A DNA stretch of 37,697 bases, taken from the NCBI GenBank assembly GCA_946410305.1, contig CAMJZV010000026.1:1-37697 (forward strand), given 5' to 3'. Position numbers and translations under genes: made by a program. Positions 1 to 7,034 of this stretch are shown piece after piece. The notes under the pieces were generated by a model. It worked only from the letters and a program-made list of their open reading frames with translations. It was not told the origin of the DNA and searched no databases. This DNA is from an uncultured Prevotellaceae bacterium (lineage in GTDB: Bacteria; Bacteroidota; Bacteroidia; Bacteroidales; Bacteroidaceae). The first letter of the stretch is position 1, and each line of letters starts with the position of its first letter.

Positions 1-1
1 C

Positions 2-409
2 GTCAATGATGCATTTGACTTTGCGAAAATGCTGGCTAAGACTGATCCAGATTTGGAACTTGATGACAAAGCCTTGAAGCCTCTATACGATGACGCCCTG
101 AAAATTGCTGATGGAACCTGGGAGTCATACCATCAGAAGCGTGACCAGCTCTTTGACGCTGCCGTCAATGCTCTGGTAGAAATGGGCAACTGTCAAAATC
201 AACGCCATCTAAACCAAAAACAGGCAAATATCATTGAAGCATTCCTCGCTTTTGATGGTGGTGACAGGATACAACTATGTGAGGAAATCTGGAATGTCGC
301 CAGTCCCAAGGTTAATTATTATTGGCGTGACGGAACCTTTGATGCACTTGAAGAACTACGAACAAGGGAACTAAATCATCGTACCTATGGCAATGGCCGT
401 GGGCTATGA
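2..409 (+). CDS. hypothetical protein, 5' end outside the window
   Basis: The reading frame is open from the left edge to a TGA at 407-409. The first in-window ATG (29) is preceded by in-frame coding codons, so this is probably the C-terminal part of a longer protein rather than a 126-residue gene. The visible part is acidic and looks helical, with many Asp, Glu, Leu and Ala residues and a Tyr/Trp-containing segment near the end. It has no signal peptide or membrane segment in view. I do not recognise the family. A strong hairpin terminator follows 11 bases after the stop, which supports this as a real transcribed gene end. Confidence 0.6.
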   Translation, partial: VNDAFDFAKMLAKTDPDLELDDKALKPLYDDALKIADGTWESYHQKRDQLFDAAVNALVEMGNCQNQRHLNQKQANIIEAFLAFDGGDRIQLCEEIWNVASPKVNYYWRDGTFDALEELRTRELNHRTYGNGRGL

Positions 410-420
410 TTGAATAAGAA

Positions 421-463
421 ACTCCTGCTACCAGTCATCATGACTGGCGCAGGAGTCGTTATC
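421..463 (+). terminator. intrinsic terminator after the first gene
   Basis: A long hairpin: ACTCCTGC (421-428) pairs with GCAGGAGT (449-456), and inside it CCAGTCA (431-437) pairs with TGACTGG (441-447) around a TCA loop. A moderately T-rich stretch follows. It directly follows the stop of the rightward gene. Confidence 0.7.
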
Positions 464-480
464 TTATTTCGAAGAATCTT

Positions 481-606
481 TCAGACTATCTTAGGGATAT
501 AGCCGCCCTCGCCATACCACCAAGGAACACCATTAGGTGTTTCGCCGCAGCCAGCCAGTTGGTAGGTAATGTCGGGTTCTCCATAATCCTTACTGTTTTT
601 TGAAAG
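481..606 (-). pseudogene. C-terminal gene remnant without a start
   Basis: On the minus strand there is an open stretch of 41 codons that ends in TGA (481-483) and is closed upstream by TAA (607-609), with no start codon. It reads like real protein: Gly-, Tyr- and Trp-rich, containing AGCGETPNG and VPWWYGEGGY. No promoter or start is present. I interpret it as the surviving C-terminus of a lost gene, of unknown family. It lies just downstream of the thioredoxin gene cluster and may be debris of the same rearrangements that left the remnant at 4387-4530. Confidence 0.4.
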
Positions 607-636
607 TTAGACATAAAGTGAATGGGTCACGAATTG

Positions 637-2601
637 TTATTTGTTGTTCTTCAACTTTTCTATCATATTTCTGATGGCTTCGGGATGGTCGGGACGGGGA
701 GCCTCTGTTGGCAGTAGAATTCCGTTGGGAGCAACAATCTTGTATGTCGGATAGCCACCGACACCGATATAACGTTCGAGGGCGCTCTGTTGCTTGTCGG
801 GCAGATTGTAGTGTATACAGTTCTCACCTGTGAGGTGGAATTGGGCAATGGCAGTCTTCCACGGCTCCTCGTTGCTACGGCTGGCCAAGTAGAGATATAC
901 GATGTCAAGGTCTTTGAGCTGTTCTTTCATCTGCGGCACGTATTTCATCATCTCCTTACATGGGGCGCACCACGTTCCCCACACGTCGAGGTATATAAAT
1001 CGGCCACGATATGGTTCCACTATCTTTCGGAAGATGTCTTCGCCGTCGGTGAGGTCAGCCAAAGGACGAGGGTCGGGCGTAACGATGGTTTCGGCGGCTT
1101 TGCGTGCAGCAATCAGTTTGTCGTTAGTTTCCAGTACGGTGCCGAGTAGGTAGGGATGGCTCACGTTCTCACGGAGCATTAGCATTTCGTTTTCATCAAG
1201 CGGGGCCACATTCTGCTTGAGCCTTTTATGTATCCGGCGAGCCATGACAATCTCCCGAAGCATGGGTGGCAGATTAAGAAGTGAGTCGAGTGCCTGTATT
1301 CTCTTTTGCTTGTAATAAAGAGGTATCTCGCTGAATAGTTCGGGGCGACTTTCAAACATGGCTTGTAGCGTGTCTGTGAGGTAAAAGCCCTCAATCCAAA
1401 CGCCAGCAGAATCGAGCAGTTCCAATGATGGCACTTCGAGGGCGGCCTCTGCGGGCATTTCGCTTTCAATAAGGCTTTTTTCCGCTTCGGATAGTTTCAA
1501 CCGACCTTCGCGGGCCTTCTTCAAGATGTTTTGCAGGAAGGGCACGCCGCTGCCTATCACGCAATATTTCTCGATGGCCGCTGCACAGATGTCGTCAATA
1601 AATCTATCGTAACGTTCCAGCACCATAAAAGGAATGTCGAGGTTGAACAAATTGCGACGCTTTGCCTCGCATATCATTTCCTCGCGTTTCACTTTGCCGC
1701 GATTGAAACGCAACTGCCCCAAGTCGTGTGCAAAGAACGACATCATCATGTTTGCTGTGTAGTCCCCATAACGTTTGGAGAGCAACGGGTGTTCGGAGAG
1801 GATGGAATCACGGCGCAGAGTGAAAGTTTGCAGTACTTTTTCATAGACGTTGATGAACTTTGCGAAATCCATAGCCTTACGCTCGTTATAATCCATATCG
1901 TAGCCATACAGGGGATGATTCAGGAACTCGTTGACCATGCGCGACGATTTGCCCATTACGTAAATTCGTCCATCGATGTCATCGACGAAGAACAGCAACT
2001 TCTCACCTGGCGCGATGACATAGGGAATCCATACCCAGTTGTTTAGGTGGTATATGTCGCGAGTAGCTTGGGTGAATATCATAGAACCAGTCTGGCCGAT
2101 AAGTGGGATTTTCACCTCGTAGCGCCCGAGAGTGTCGCTGTTGGCGGCGTAGCTTTCAACTCCGTCTTTTACTATATGGTCGAAGTTCGTTACCACTTGG
2201 ATACCCGCCTTACCGCTTCGGTGTACCACACGCAGGGTTGCCTCCTGCTCCTTGTCAAGTATCGTTGCGTCAAAGGGTGTTTCGTCTGCCACGGGGTAGT
2301 TGGGCAGGAACTTCGTGGTCAGCAGCGACGTCTTATGTTTCACTCCATCAATGGTGACAGCGTTCTTCTTCAACCGTATCTCCTTGCGCAGTCCGTCCTT
2401 GGTAAGCACCACGCGGTCTTTGCCCACTTCGGCATAGTTCCAATATTCGCAGTCGTAGATGGCATACTCGTCAAACAGCCCGATGAGCCATTCGCCCGTC
2501 ACCTCGTCCCTCAGACAGAGGTCGAGGCCTGTCTTCACTTGCGCCTGTCCCGCCATTGCGGCGAGGGCGAGCAGGATGGTGATGATGATTTTCTTGTTCA
2601 T
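637..2601 (-). CDS. secreted TlpA-like thioredoxin-fold protein, 654 aa
   Basis: An exported, probably periplasmic, thiol-disulfide protein. Residues 1-21 are a signal peptide ending AMAGQAQ. A long N-terminal region of about 500 residues of unknown function follows. The C-terminal 115 residues are a TlpA/AhpC-type thioredoxin domain with active site WCAPC (Cys545, Cys548) and the cis-proline loop GGYPTY (Pro618), so the redox site looks intact. Bacteroidales carry many such proteins, thought to reduce or isomerise envelope proteins; the substrate here is unknown. The gene starts 12 bases after the stop of the upstream thioredoxin gene, so the two are probably co-transcribed. The signal-peptide codons are nearly the same as in the next two genes upstream. 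Confidence 0.8.
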   Translation of the reverse strand: MNKKIIITILLALAAMAGQAQVKTGLDLCLRDEVTGEWLIGLFDEYAIYDCEYWNYAEVGKDRVVLTKDGLRKEIRLKKNAVTIDGVKHKTSLLTTKFLPNYPVADETPFDATILDKEQEATLRVVHRSGKAGIQVVTNFDHIVKDGVESYAANSDTLGRYEVKIPLIGQTGSMIFTQATRDIYHLNNWVWIPYVIAPGEKLLFFVDDIDGRIYVMGKSSRMVNEFLNHPLYGYDMDYNERKAMDFAKFINVYEKVLQTFTLRRDSILSEHPLLSKRYGDYTANMMMSFFAHDLGQLRFNRGKVKREEMICEAKRRNLFNLDIPFMVLERYDRFIDDICAAAIEKYCVIGSGVPFLQNILKKAREGRLKLSEAEKSLIESEMPAEAALEVPSLELLDSAGVWIEGFYLTDTLQAMFESRPELFSEIPLYYKQKRIQALDSLLNLPPMLREIVMARRIHKRLKQNVAPLDENEMLMLRENVSHPYLLGTVLETNDKLIAARKAAETIVTPDPRPLADLTDGEDIFRKIVEPYRGRFIYLDVWGTWCAPCKEMMKYVPQMKEQLKDLDIVYLYLASRSNEEPWKTAIAQFHLTGENCIHYNLPDKQQSALERYIGVGGYPTYKIVAPNGILLPTEAPRPDHPEAIRNMIEKLKNNK

Positions 2602-2613
2602 ACTTATTTCAAT

Positions 2614-3708
2614 TTATTTGTTGTCGGGGAAAATCTCTTTGAGTTTCTCTTTCAGTTCGTCCACGTTATTAGGCACGGCAATGATGGTGCCGTCATGGTC
2701 GATGAAGAATAGGGCACTATTTTGAGTGCCGTGCTTACGGAATACGCCGAACTCGTCGTCAAGGTCAACGAGGCATGGCCAGGGGAAGGCGTGACGCTCG
2801 ACGGCCTTACGCATGGCATCGGTGGACTTGAATTCGTGGGCGAGGCTGAACACGTTCAGACCACGATCGCGGTACTCGTTGTAGATGGGGATGATGTCGC
2901 AGGCGTCGCGGATGCAGGGCGAGCACCACGAGGCCCAGCAGATGACGAGCGTCAACTTATCCTTGTAGTATTCAGAGGCGCGGACTTGCTGCCCGTCTAT
3001 TGTGCGCACATCGTAGTCGTTGTACTTTCGCCCGCAAATCTGATAACCCACAGCCTCTTGCTCGGCGATACGCTGATGCACGGGGTGGTCAGGATAGAGC
3101 GTGGTGTATTGGCGGTGGTAAATGTCAAGCATAGCGGCAAGGCTCGTGTCATTGAAGTGAAAGCCCTTGAGCCGCCCGTCGAGTTCGAACAGGAAACCGA
3201 GCATCGGGTGGGCTTTGTAGTAGTCAAACGTCCATTGGTGGTATTCGTCCTCCAGTTCCGCCATCTTCTGCTTGTCGTTCTCATCCAACGTCTCATAGGC
3301 AGACATGAACTTCTCTTCGGCAGCTTGCTCCATAGCGTGCCACGCCTGATACTCCTTGCCTGTGGATTGGATGTCGAATTTGTCGCCGTCGAGCTGGATG
3401 GTCACGGTCGCGCCGTCCTCCACGAAGAACTCCCCTGAGCGGAGGGTCATGCCCTTCTCCATCACCTCGCCGAAGTCCACAATGTGCCATCGCTCAATCT
3501 GCGCATCCTCCACATCACACTCGAAGTGCCCATCCTTCACCACTGGTCGCAGCTTGCTGTTCTTCGGGTCTTCGCCGTCGCGGTATACCCTCAGTTCAAT
3601 GGGCGTTGTCACTTCGGCCACCGTGCCAATGACGTGACACCTCACTTGTGCCTGCCCCGCCATTGCGACGAGGATGAGCAGGATGGTGATGATTGTTTGT
3701 TTGTTCAT
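2614..3708 (-). CDS. secreted TlpA-family protein with DUF4369-like N-terminus
   Basis: A signal peptide (MNKQTIITILL to GQAQ) is followed by a beta-rich DUF4369-like region (about residues 20-120), a helical linker, and a C-terminal thioredoxin domain with CWASWCSPC (active Cys 262 and 265). The usual cis-proline before the last strands is not evident: the segment reads TQNSALFFID where TP-type sequences are expected, so catalysis may differ. An ATG four codons upstream (3720) is in frame, but the downstream ATG at 3708 gives the same signal peptide as both neighbours and is preferred. The protein ends in DELKEKLKEIFPDNK, closely matching the remnant at 4387-4530. It probably belongs to one operon with both flanking genes. 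Confidence 0.8.
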   Translation of the reverse strand: MNKQTIITILLILVAMAGQAQVRCHVIGTVAEVTTPIELRVYRDGEDPKNSKLRPVVKDGHFECDVEDAQIERWHIVDFGEVMEKGMTLRSGEFFVEDGATVTIQLDGDKFDIQSTGKEYQAWHAMEQAAEEKFMSAYETLDENDKQKMAELEDEYHQWTFDYYKAHPMLGFLFELDGRLKGFHFNDTSLAAMLDIYHRQYTTLYPDHPVHQRIAEQEAVGYQICGRKYNDYDVRTIDGQQVRASEYYKDKLTLVICWASWCSPCIRDACDIIPIYNEYRDRGLNVFSLAHEFKSTDAMRKAVERHAFPWPCLVDLDDEFGVFRKHGTQNSALFFIDHDGTIIAVPNNVDELKEKLKEIFPDNK

Positions 3709-3723
3709 TATTCGTTTCATTTG

Positions 3724-4380
3724 TTAATGAATTGCAAAGCTTTCTTCCTTGGAAATCTTGATATAGAAATTTGCGTTCTCATCGTAAGGAGTATCTTCTT
3801 CGAGTGTAACGGTATAATAAACGTAGTCCGTGATACCATGCTTTTCGTACCAAAGCCGAGGCTCCGTTTCGGCATCACGCAATCCACAATACCATGTTCC
3901 ACCATTGACGGGGATACCTGCGGAATAGGCTATCATAGGGTAGTCGGGGCCGTTGCCTGGTGTCAGCGTTTCCAACAAGATTTTCATCCTGTCGATTTTT
4001 ACCGTATCCTCAAATAAACGCCTATTGCTGCCATCTGGGTAAAAGCAAGCTATTCGAAGACTGTCACTTCCCAGAGGCAATGCCATAAAGTCGAGCCTTT
4101 CAATGCTGTCGGTAAAAACAAGGTGCATCACATCTGGCAGAAGGTTGTGCTCAGTAAACATTCCATTATCACATGAGACTTTCTTCATCTTAGCCCTTTT
4201 GCCATTGAAGACGCTCCTTAGGGTCACGCATAAATGCTGTACGCCTTGCATGGCCATATACTCTTGCATGACCGTTGGCAGCGAGTCCAATATGTCCTCG
4301 TAGCTTGCTTTGATGGTCTGCGCCTGTCCCGTCATTGCGACGAGGGCGAACAGGATGGTGATGATGGTTTGCTTGTTCAT
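3724..4380 (-). CDS. secreted protein of unknown function, 218 aa
   Basis: It begins with MNKQTIITILFALVAMTGQA, a signal peptide almost the same as those of the two thioredoxin genes downstream, but the mature part shows no CxxC motif and no recognisable domain. It contains short hydrophobic strands and several Asp- and Glu-rich turns. Position and shared leader sequence suggest it travels with the thioredoxin proteins, possibly as a partner or a diverged relative. The stop lies 15 bases before the preferred start of the next gene. I do not recognise the family and assign no function. Confidence 0.7.
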   Translation of the reverse strand: MNKQTIITILFALVAMTGQAQTIKASYEDILDSLPTVMQEYMAMQGVQHLCVTLRSVFNGKRAKMKKVSCDNGMFTEHNLLPDVMHLVFTDSIERLDFMALPLGSDSLRIACFYPDGSNRRLFEDTVKIDRMKILLETLTPGNGPDYPMIAYSAGIPVNGGTWYCGLRDAETEPRLWYEKHGITDYVYYTVTLEEDTPYDENANFYIKISKEESFAIH

Positions 4381-4386
4381 TTCTAT

Positions 4387-4530
4387 TTATTTGTTATCGG
4401 GAAATATCTCTTCGAGTTTCGCTTTCAGTTCGTCCATGCTTAGACCACAGGCGAGGATAGCCCCATCGGGTTCCATCGGAGCAATGGGCTGGCGAAGAAG
4501 GACGAGAAAGATGCGGGGCAAGGTCTCGAT
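4387..4530 (-). pseudogene. C-terminal remnant of a TlpA-family thioredoxin gene
   Basis: Minus-strand codons read PRIFL, then about eleven unrelated residues, then PDGAILACGLSMDELKAKLE and EIFPDNK before the stop at 4387-4389. The last part closely matches the C-terminus of the thioredoxin gene at 2614-3708 (DELKEKLKEIFPDNK). No CxxC region or start is found upstream before the regulator gene. It is a truncated copy, possibly with a small in-frame insertion. It indicates that this locus once held at least one more thioredoxin gene. Confidence 0.65.
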
Positions 4531-4654
4531 TCTGGGGATATGCAGGATGAAAGAGGTAGAATCAAGTAGGAGAAAAAAACTATTTCCTCCTATTCAATCT
4601 TTTGTAGCACTGAAATGCTGTGTTCAGTTACAGATTTTCTACATACAAGTTGTT

Positions 4655-4951
4655 TCACGGCTCGCAGACGGTCAGATACGACTTCAATGCCTCGACGTAT
4701 GCCTCGAATGCCTGCCGTCCCTTGTCGGTGATGCGGCAGATGGTGCAGGGGCGTTTGCCTTTGAAGGTTTTCTCGACTTCGATGTAGCCTGCTGCCGAGA
4801 GTTTGTCAATCTGCACGCTCAGGTTGCCCGCCGTGGCTCCCGTCTGCTCCTTGATGTAGGGGAACTCGGCTTCATCGGCACTAATGAGCAACGACATGAT
4901 GGCCAGTCGCAGCTCACCGTGCAGAAGTGGATCTAATGGCTGGAATTGCAT
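4655..4951 (-). CDS. winged-helix transcriptional regulator, 98 aa
   Basis: A small single-domain DNA-binding protein of the winged-helix HTH_34 type: an N-terminal helix (LHGELRLAIMSLL), a recognition region (TGATAGNLSVQIDKLSAAGY) and a wing (VEKTFKGKRPCTICRITDKG). This family usually acts as a local repressor or sensor. The gene starts 3 bases after the stop of the upstream membrane-protein gene, so the two are translated from one message. The perfect inverted repeat in the operon promoter (5748-5776) is a natural candidate for its own operator; that link is inference. Confidence 0.8.
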   Translation of the reverse strand: MQFQPLDPLLHGELRLAIMSLLISADEAEFPYIKEQTGATAGNLSVQIDKLSAAGYIEVEKTFKGKRPCTICRITDKGRQAFEAYVEALKSYLTVCEP

Positions 4952-4954
4952 AGG

Positions 4955-5629
4955 CTACTTTTGTTTTTTGAGCATCCAGCCTGGGAGCGTCAGGCCGATG
5001 AAAGAGAATACTAAAACCATAATACATGGTGGAATGTGAGAATAACGGTAGAAACTGGCCAAGTCGAATAAGCGGATCAGAAAGAAATCCGAAACGCAGA
5101 ACGACTCCCAGATGAAACCACCGATGCCGCCTATGATGCCACACCACACCAACCAACGGCTTTTAAGTATATAGCCTGTAATAGTTATTGCCATGCCCAT
5201 CATCAGTAGAATGATGCGGAAGGGGTGGATGGCTATACGAACGTATACCTCAGGACTTTCCATTCGCCCCATCAAAAAGTCGAATAGGATGGCAAATACA
5301 CAAAAAGAAAGGGTAAAGATGCCGAACGTCTGCCATGTCTTATCCACCATTGAACCAACAAGGCTAACGGGAGCCTTTGGCCTATCTCTTTTGACATAAC
5401 GATCAATACCTATTACTAAAACTGGTATCAAGCCATATAGCAGGTAAAATAACGTATTGCCAGTAAGTAGGACACAAGTGGTAATAAGAATTGCCATACC
5501 CATGATACAGAGTCCTGCAATATAAAGAGATTGTCCTACTGCCTGTGATACGGATTTTCGACTACGCTTTATCTGTTCTGTGATGATTTCCAGACTGCGC
5601 TCGACAGTCATATTGCTGTTTGCTTCCAT
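4955..5629 (-). CDS. multi-pass membrane protein, 224 aa
   Basis: After a charged cytoplasmic N-terminus (about 40 residues, with the basic run KRSRKS) there are about six hydrophobic segments, including GLCIMGMAILITTCVLL, FYLLYGLIPVLVIGI, FGIFTLSFCVFAILF, IILLMMGMAITITGYIL and IMVLVFSFIGLTLPGW, and the C-terminus is basic (KKQK). It resembles membrane proteins that Bacteroidetes pair with small winged-helix regulators, but no precise family or transported substrate can be named. It is the first gene of a two-gene operon with the regulator at 4655-4951. It has a well-formed promoter about 107 bases upstream. Confidence 0.7.
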   Translation of the reverse strand: MEANSNMTVERSLEIITEQIKRSRKSVSQAVGQSLYIAGLCIMGMAILITTCVLLTGNTLFYLLYGLIPVLVIGIDRYVKRDRPKAPVSLVGSMVDKTWQTFGIFTLSFCVFAILFDFLMGRMESPEVYVRIAIHPFRIILLMMGMAITITGYILKSRWLVWCGIIGGIGGFIWESFCVSDFFLIRLFDLASFYRYSHIPPCIMVLVFSFIGLTLPGWMLKKQK

Positions 5630-5735
5630 TGTTGTTTTTGTTTTGAGGGTTCTTGATTATTTTTTTGATCGCTCTCGCCCCGTCGTCCTTTCTGCAGCAA
5701 GGTCGGACAGCGCGTCGCATTACCGGTTTGCGCTG

Positions 5736-5767
5736 CAAAGGTAAATAACTTTATAATATAAACCAAA
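5736..5767 (-). promoter_or_regulatory. Bacteroidetes-type promoter of the membrane protein/regulator operon
   Basis: On the minus strand, TTTG (5764-5767) is followed after exactly 20 nt by TACCTTTG (5736-5743), matching the TTTG / TAnnTTTG consensus for the primary sigma factor of Bacteroidetes. It leaves an untranslated leader of about 100 nt. Confidence 0.75.
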
Positions 5768-5776
5768 TTATAAAGT
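5748..5776. promoter_or_regulatory. perfect 10-bp inverted repeat overlapping the promoter (candidate operator)
   Basis: ACTTTATAAT (5748-5757) and ATTATAAAGT (5767-5776) are exact reverse complements separated by 9 nt. The repeat covers the -33 box and most of the promoter spacer, the classic position for a repressor operator. The co-transcribed winged-helix regulator is the obvious candidate binder. Confidence 0.6.
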
Positions 5777-5965
5777 AAAAAAGTTGCAAAGAAATGGATT
5801 ATTTAACATTTGGAAACTAAATAGGGGTGTGTTTCGTGATCATATGCATTGGTGATACCCTACATATACTACGTTTTCGCAAAAATATTCCGTTCGGGGC
5901 ATTCACGTCATGCTGTAACCGCCTCCGAGAGTCATTCCGAGCCACAAAGTTACAGAAAGTCCCAC

Positions 5966-6005
5966 GAAAAAGCCCCCGACAAAACCGAAAATCGGATGCC
6001 GGGGG
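5966..6005 (-). terminator. intrinsic terminator of the Crp/Fnr gene
   Basis: CCCCCG (5973-5978) pairs with CGGGGG (6000-6005), with an inner CCGA/TCGG pair. Reading leftward the hairpin is followed by CTTTTTC. It lies about 40 bases beyond the Crp/Fnr stop. Confidence 0.7.
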
Positions 6006-6046
6006 TGAAACTCTGAAACTAGTTTCAGTGAATTTTTGTAAAAATG

Positions 6047-6625
6047 CTATTTTTGTGCTCCGAAAGAGATGTTTTTGCGAATTTTGGAAAGCATCTGCGG
6101 GGTGATGCAGAGGAACGAGGCGAGGTCTTGCAAGGCAAGATGCTCAACAATGCCGGGACAGCGCTGCAGCAGCAACTCATAGCGTTCGCGGGCTGTGGCG
6201 CGGTGGAGGTCGAGGTAGCAGGCGCGGGCCTGACAGAGTAAGTGCTCAGCTATGACACTGCGCAACTCCATCTTTTCAGCGTCTTGACGGAAAAAGTCCA
6301 TCAACTGTTCGCCGCTCACACGGAGCAAGCGGCTGGGCATCATCGCCTTGATCGTAGTCTGCGATGGACGACCGTCGAGGCAGGCGGGATAGTCGCCAGC
6401 AAACTCGCCCTCGAACGAGAACCATGTGATATGCTCCCTATCGTCGCTGATGCCATACGTTACATACTTGAAGCACCCCTCGGTGACGAAGCCGAACCAC
6501 CGTGCGGGGTCGCCCTCGCGCTCCAGCTGTTCGCCCTTGCGATACTCCACCATCTTGCCCTCGCGCTCGCAAAACTCGCGCAGCGCCTTGATGTCAATGC
6601 TATTTATCCCGAATTTCTGTTCCAT
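6047..6625 (-). CDS. Crp/Fnr family transcriptional regulator
   Basis: A cyclic-nucleotide-binding-like beta-roll (about residues 15-110, including YRKGEQLEREGDPARWFGFV and FEGEFAGDYPACL) is followed by a dimerisation helix and a short C-terminal helix-turn-helix (LALQDLASFLCITPQMLSKIRK). No Fnr-type cysteine cluster is seen, so an iron-sulfur oxygen sensor is unlikely; the effector is unknown. The frame extends upstream to a TTG at 6646, but that TTG lies inside the promoter -7 motif, so the ATG at 6625 (MEQKFG) is preferred, giving 192 residues. It is a single-gene unit with its own promoter and terminator. Confidence 0.85.
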   Translation of the reverse strand: MEQKFGINSIDIKALREFCEREGKMVEYRKGEQLEREGDPARWFGFVTEGCFKYVTYGISDDREHITWFSFEGEFAGDYPACLDGRPSQTTIKAMMPSRLLRVSGEQLMDFFRQDAEKMELRSVIAEHLLCQARACYLDLHRATARERYELLLQRCPGIVEHLALQDLASFLCITPQMLSKIRKNISFGAQK

Positions 6626-6643
6626 CGTCAGTGAATTTGCTGG

Positions 6644-6651
6644 CAAAGGTA
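6644..6651 (-). promoter_or_regulatory. -7 element of the Crp/Fnr gene
   Basis: TACCTTTG on the minus strand, 18 bases upstream of the preferred ATG. No clear TTTG is present at the expected -33 position. Confidence 0.5.
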
Positions 6652-6779
6652 CGATTTCTTGTTTAAAATGTACTATGATACCCTATAAAATGCTTGTCAA
6701 AGTATCGCTGAATGTCATGATTTTATATGAGATGATACTTAAAAAAACGTAAATAGATAACCAAAATTTGTTCAGATGG

Positions 6780-6813
6780 AAAAGAAAAAGGAGTTGCGAT
6801 TTCTCGTAACTCC
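6780..6813 (-). terminator. intrinsic terminator of tRNA-Asn
   Basis: A ten-pair stem (6790-6799 with 6804-6813, one G-U pair) with a four-base loop. Reading leftward it is followed by a run of T. It sits directly behind the tRNA 3' end. Confidence 0.75.
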
Positions 6814-6826
6814 TTGATTTTTAAGG

Positions 6827-6900
6827 CGCTTCAGGATGGGCTTGAACCAACGACCCCCTGATTAACAGTCAGGTGCTCTAACCAACTGAGCTACTGAAGC
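6827..6900 (-). tRNA. tRNA-Asn (anticodon GTT)
   Basis: On the minus strand the acceptor arm GCTTCAG (from 6900) pairs with CTGAAGC (6834-6828), with discriminator G. The D-arm AGCTCAGTTGGTTAGAGC, anticodon loop CTGTTAA and T-loop GGTTCAAGCCC are all present. The anticodon GTT reads Asn. CCA is not encoded: the next three bases are CCT. A consensus promoter lies upstream and a terminator downstream, so it is a stand-alone transcription unit. Confidence 0.95.
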
Positions 6901-6929
6901 AGATGCTCTCGTTTTTTCGATTGCGGGTG

Positions 6930-6961
6930 CAAAGGTAAGGAGTTTTTTCGAATTGCGCAAA
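6930..6961 (-). promoter_or_regulatory. promoter of tRNA-Asn
   Basis: TTTG (6958-6961), a spacer of 20 nt and TACCTTTG (6930-6937) on the minus strand. This is a full consensus match placed 30 bases before the tRNA 5' end. Confidence 0.75.
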
Positions 6962-7000
6962 CTTTTTTGCGAAAAATTTCATGGAAAGCGTATTTTTTTG

Positions 7001-7008
7001 TACTTTTG
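7001..7008 (+). promoter_or_regulatory. -7 element of the S41 peptidase gene
   Basis: TACTTTTG lies 26 bases before the preferred ATG (7035), with the near-match TTTC at the -33 position (6977-6980). Its place inside the longer open frame that starts at 6981 argues against that earlier start. Confidence 0.55.
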
Positions 7009-7034
7009 TCCGCAGAAATGCAGAAAACGAACAT

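Noticed and set aside
2047..3438. Long rightward open frames (221 and 238 codons) opposite the thioredoxin genes
   Set aside because: They lie fully antisense to genes with signal peptides and intact active sites, and have no promoter or recognisable domain.
6981..7034. 18-codon extension of the S41 peptidase from the ATG at 6981
   Set aside because: The promoter -7 element lies inside this stretch, and the signal peptide starts at 7035.
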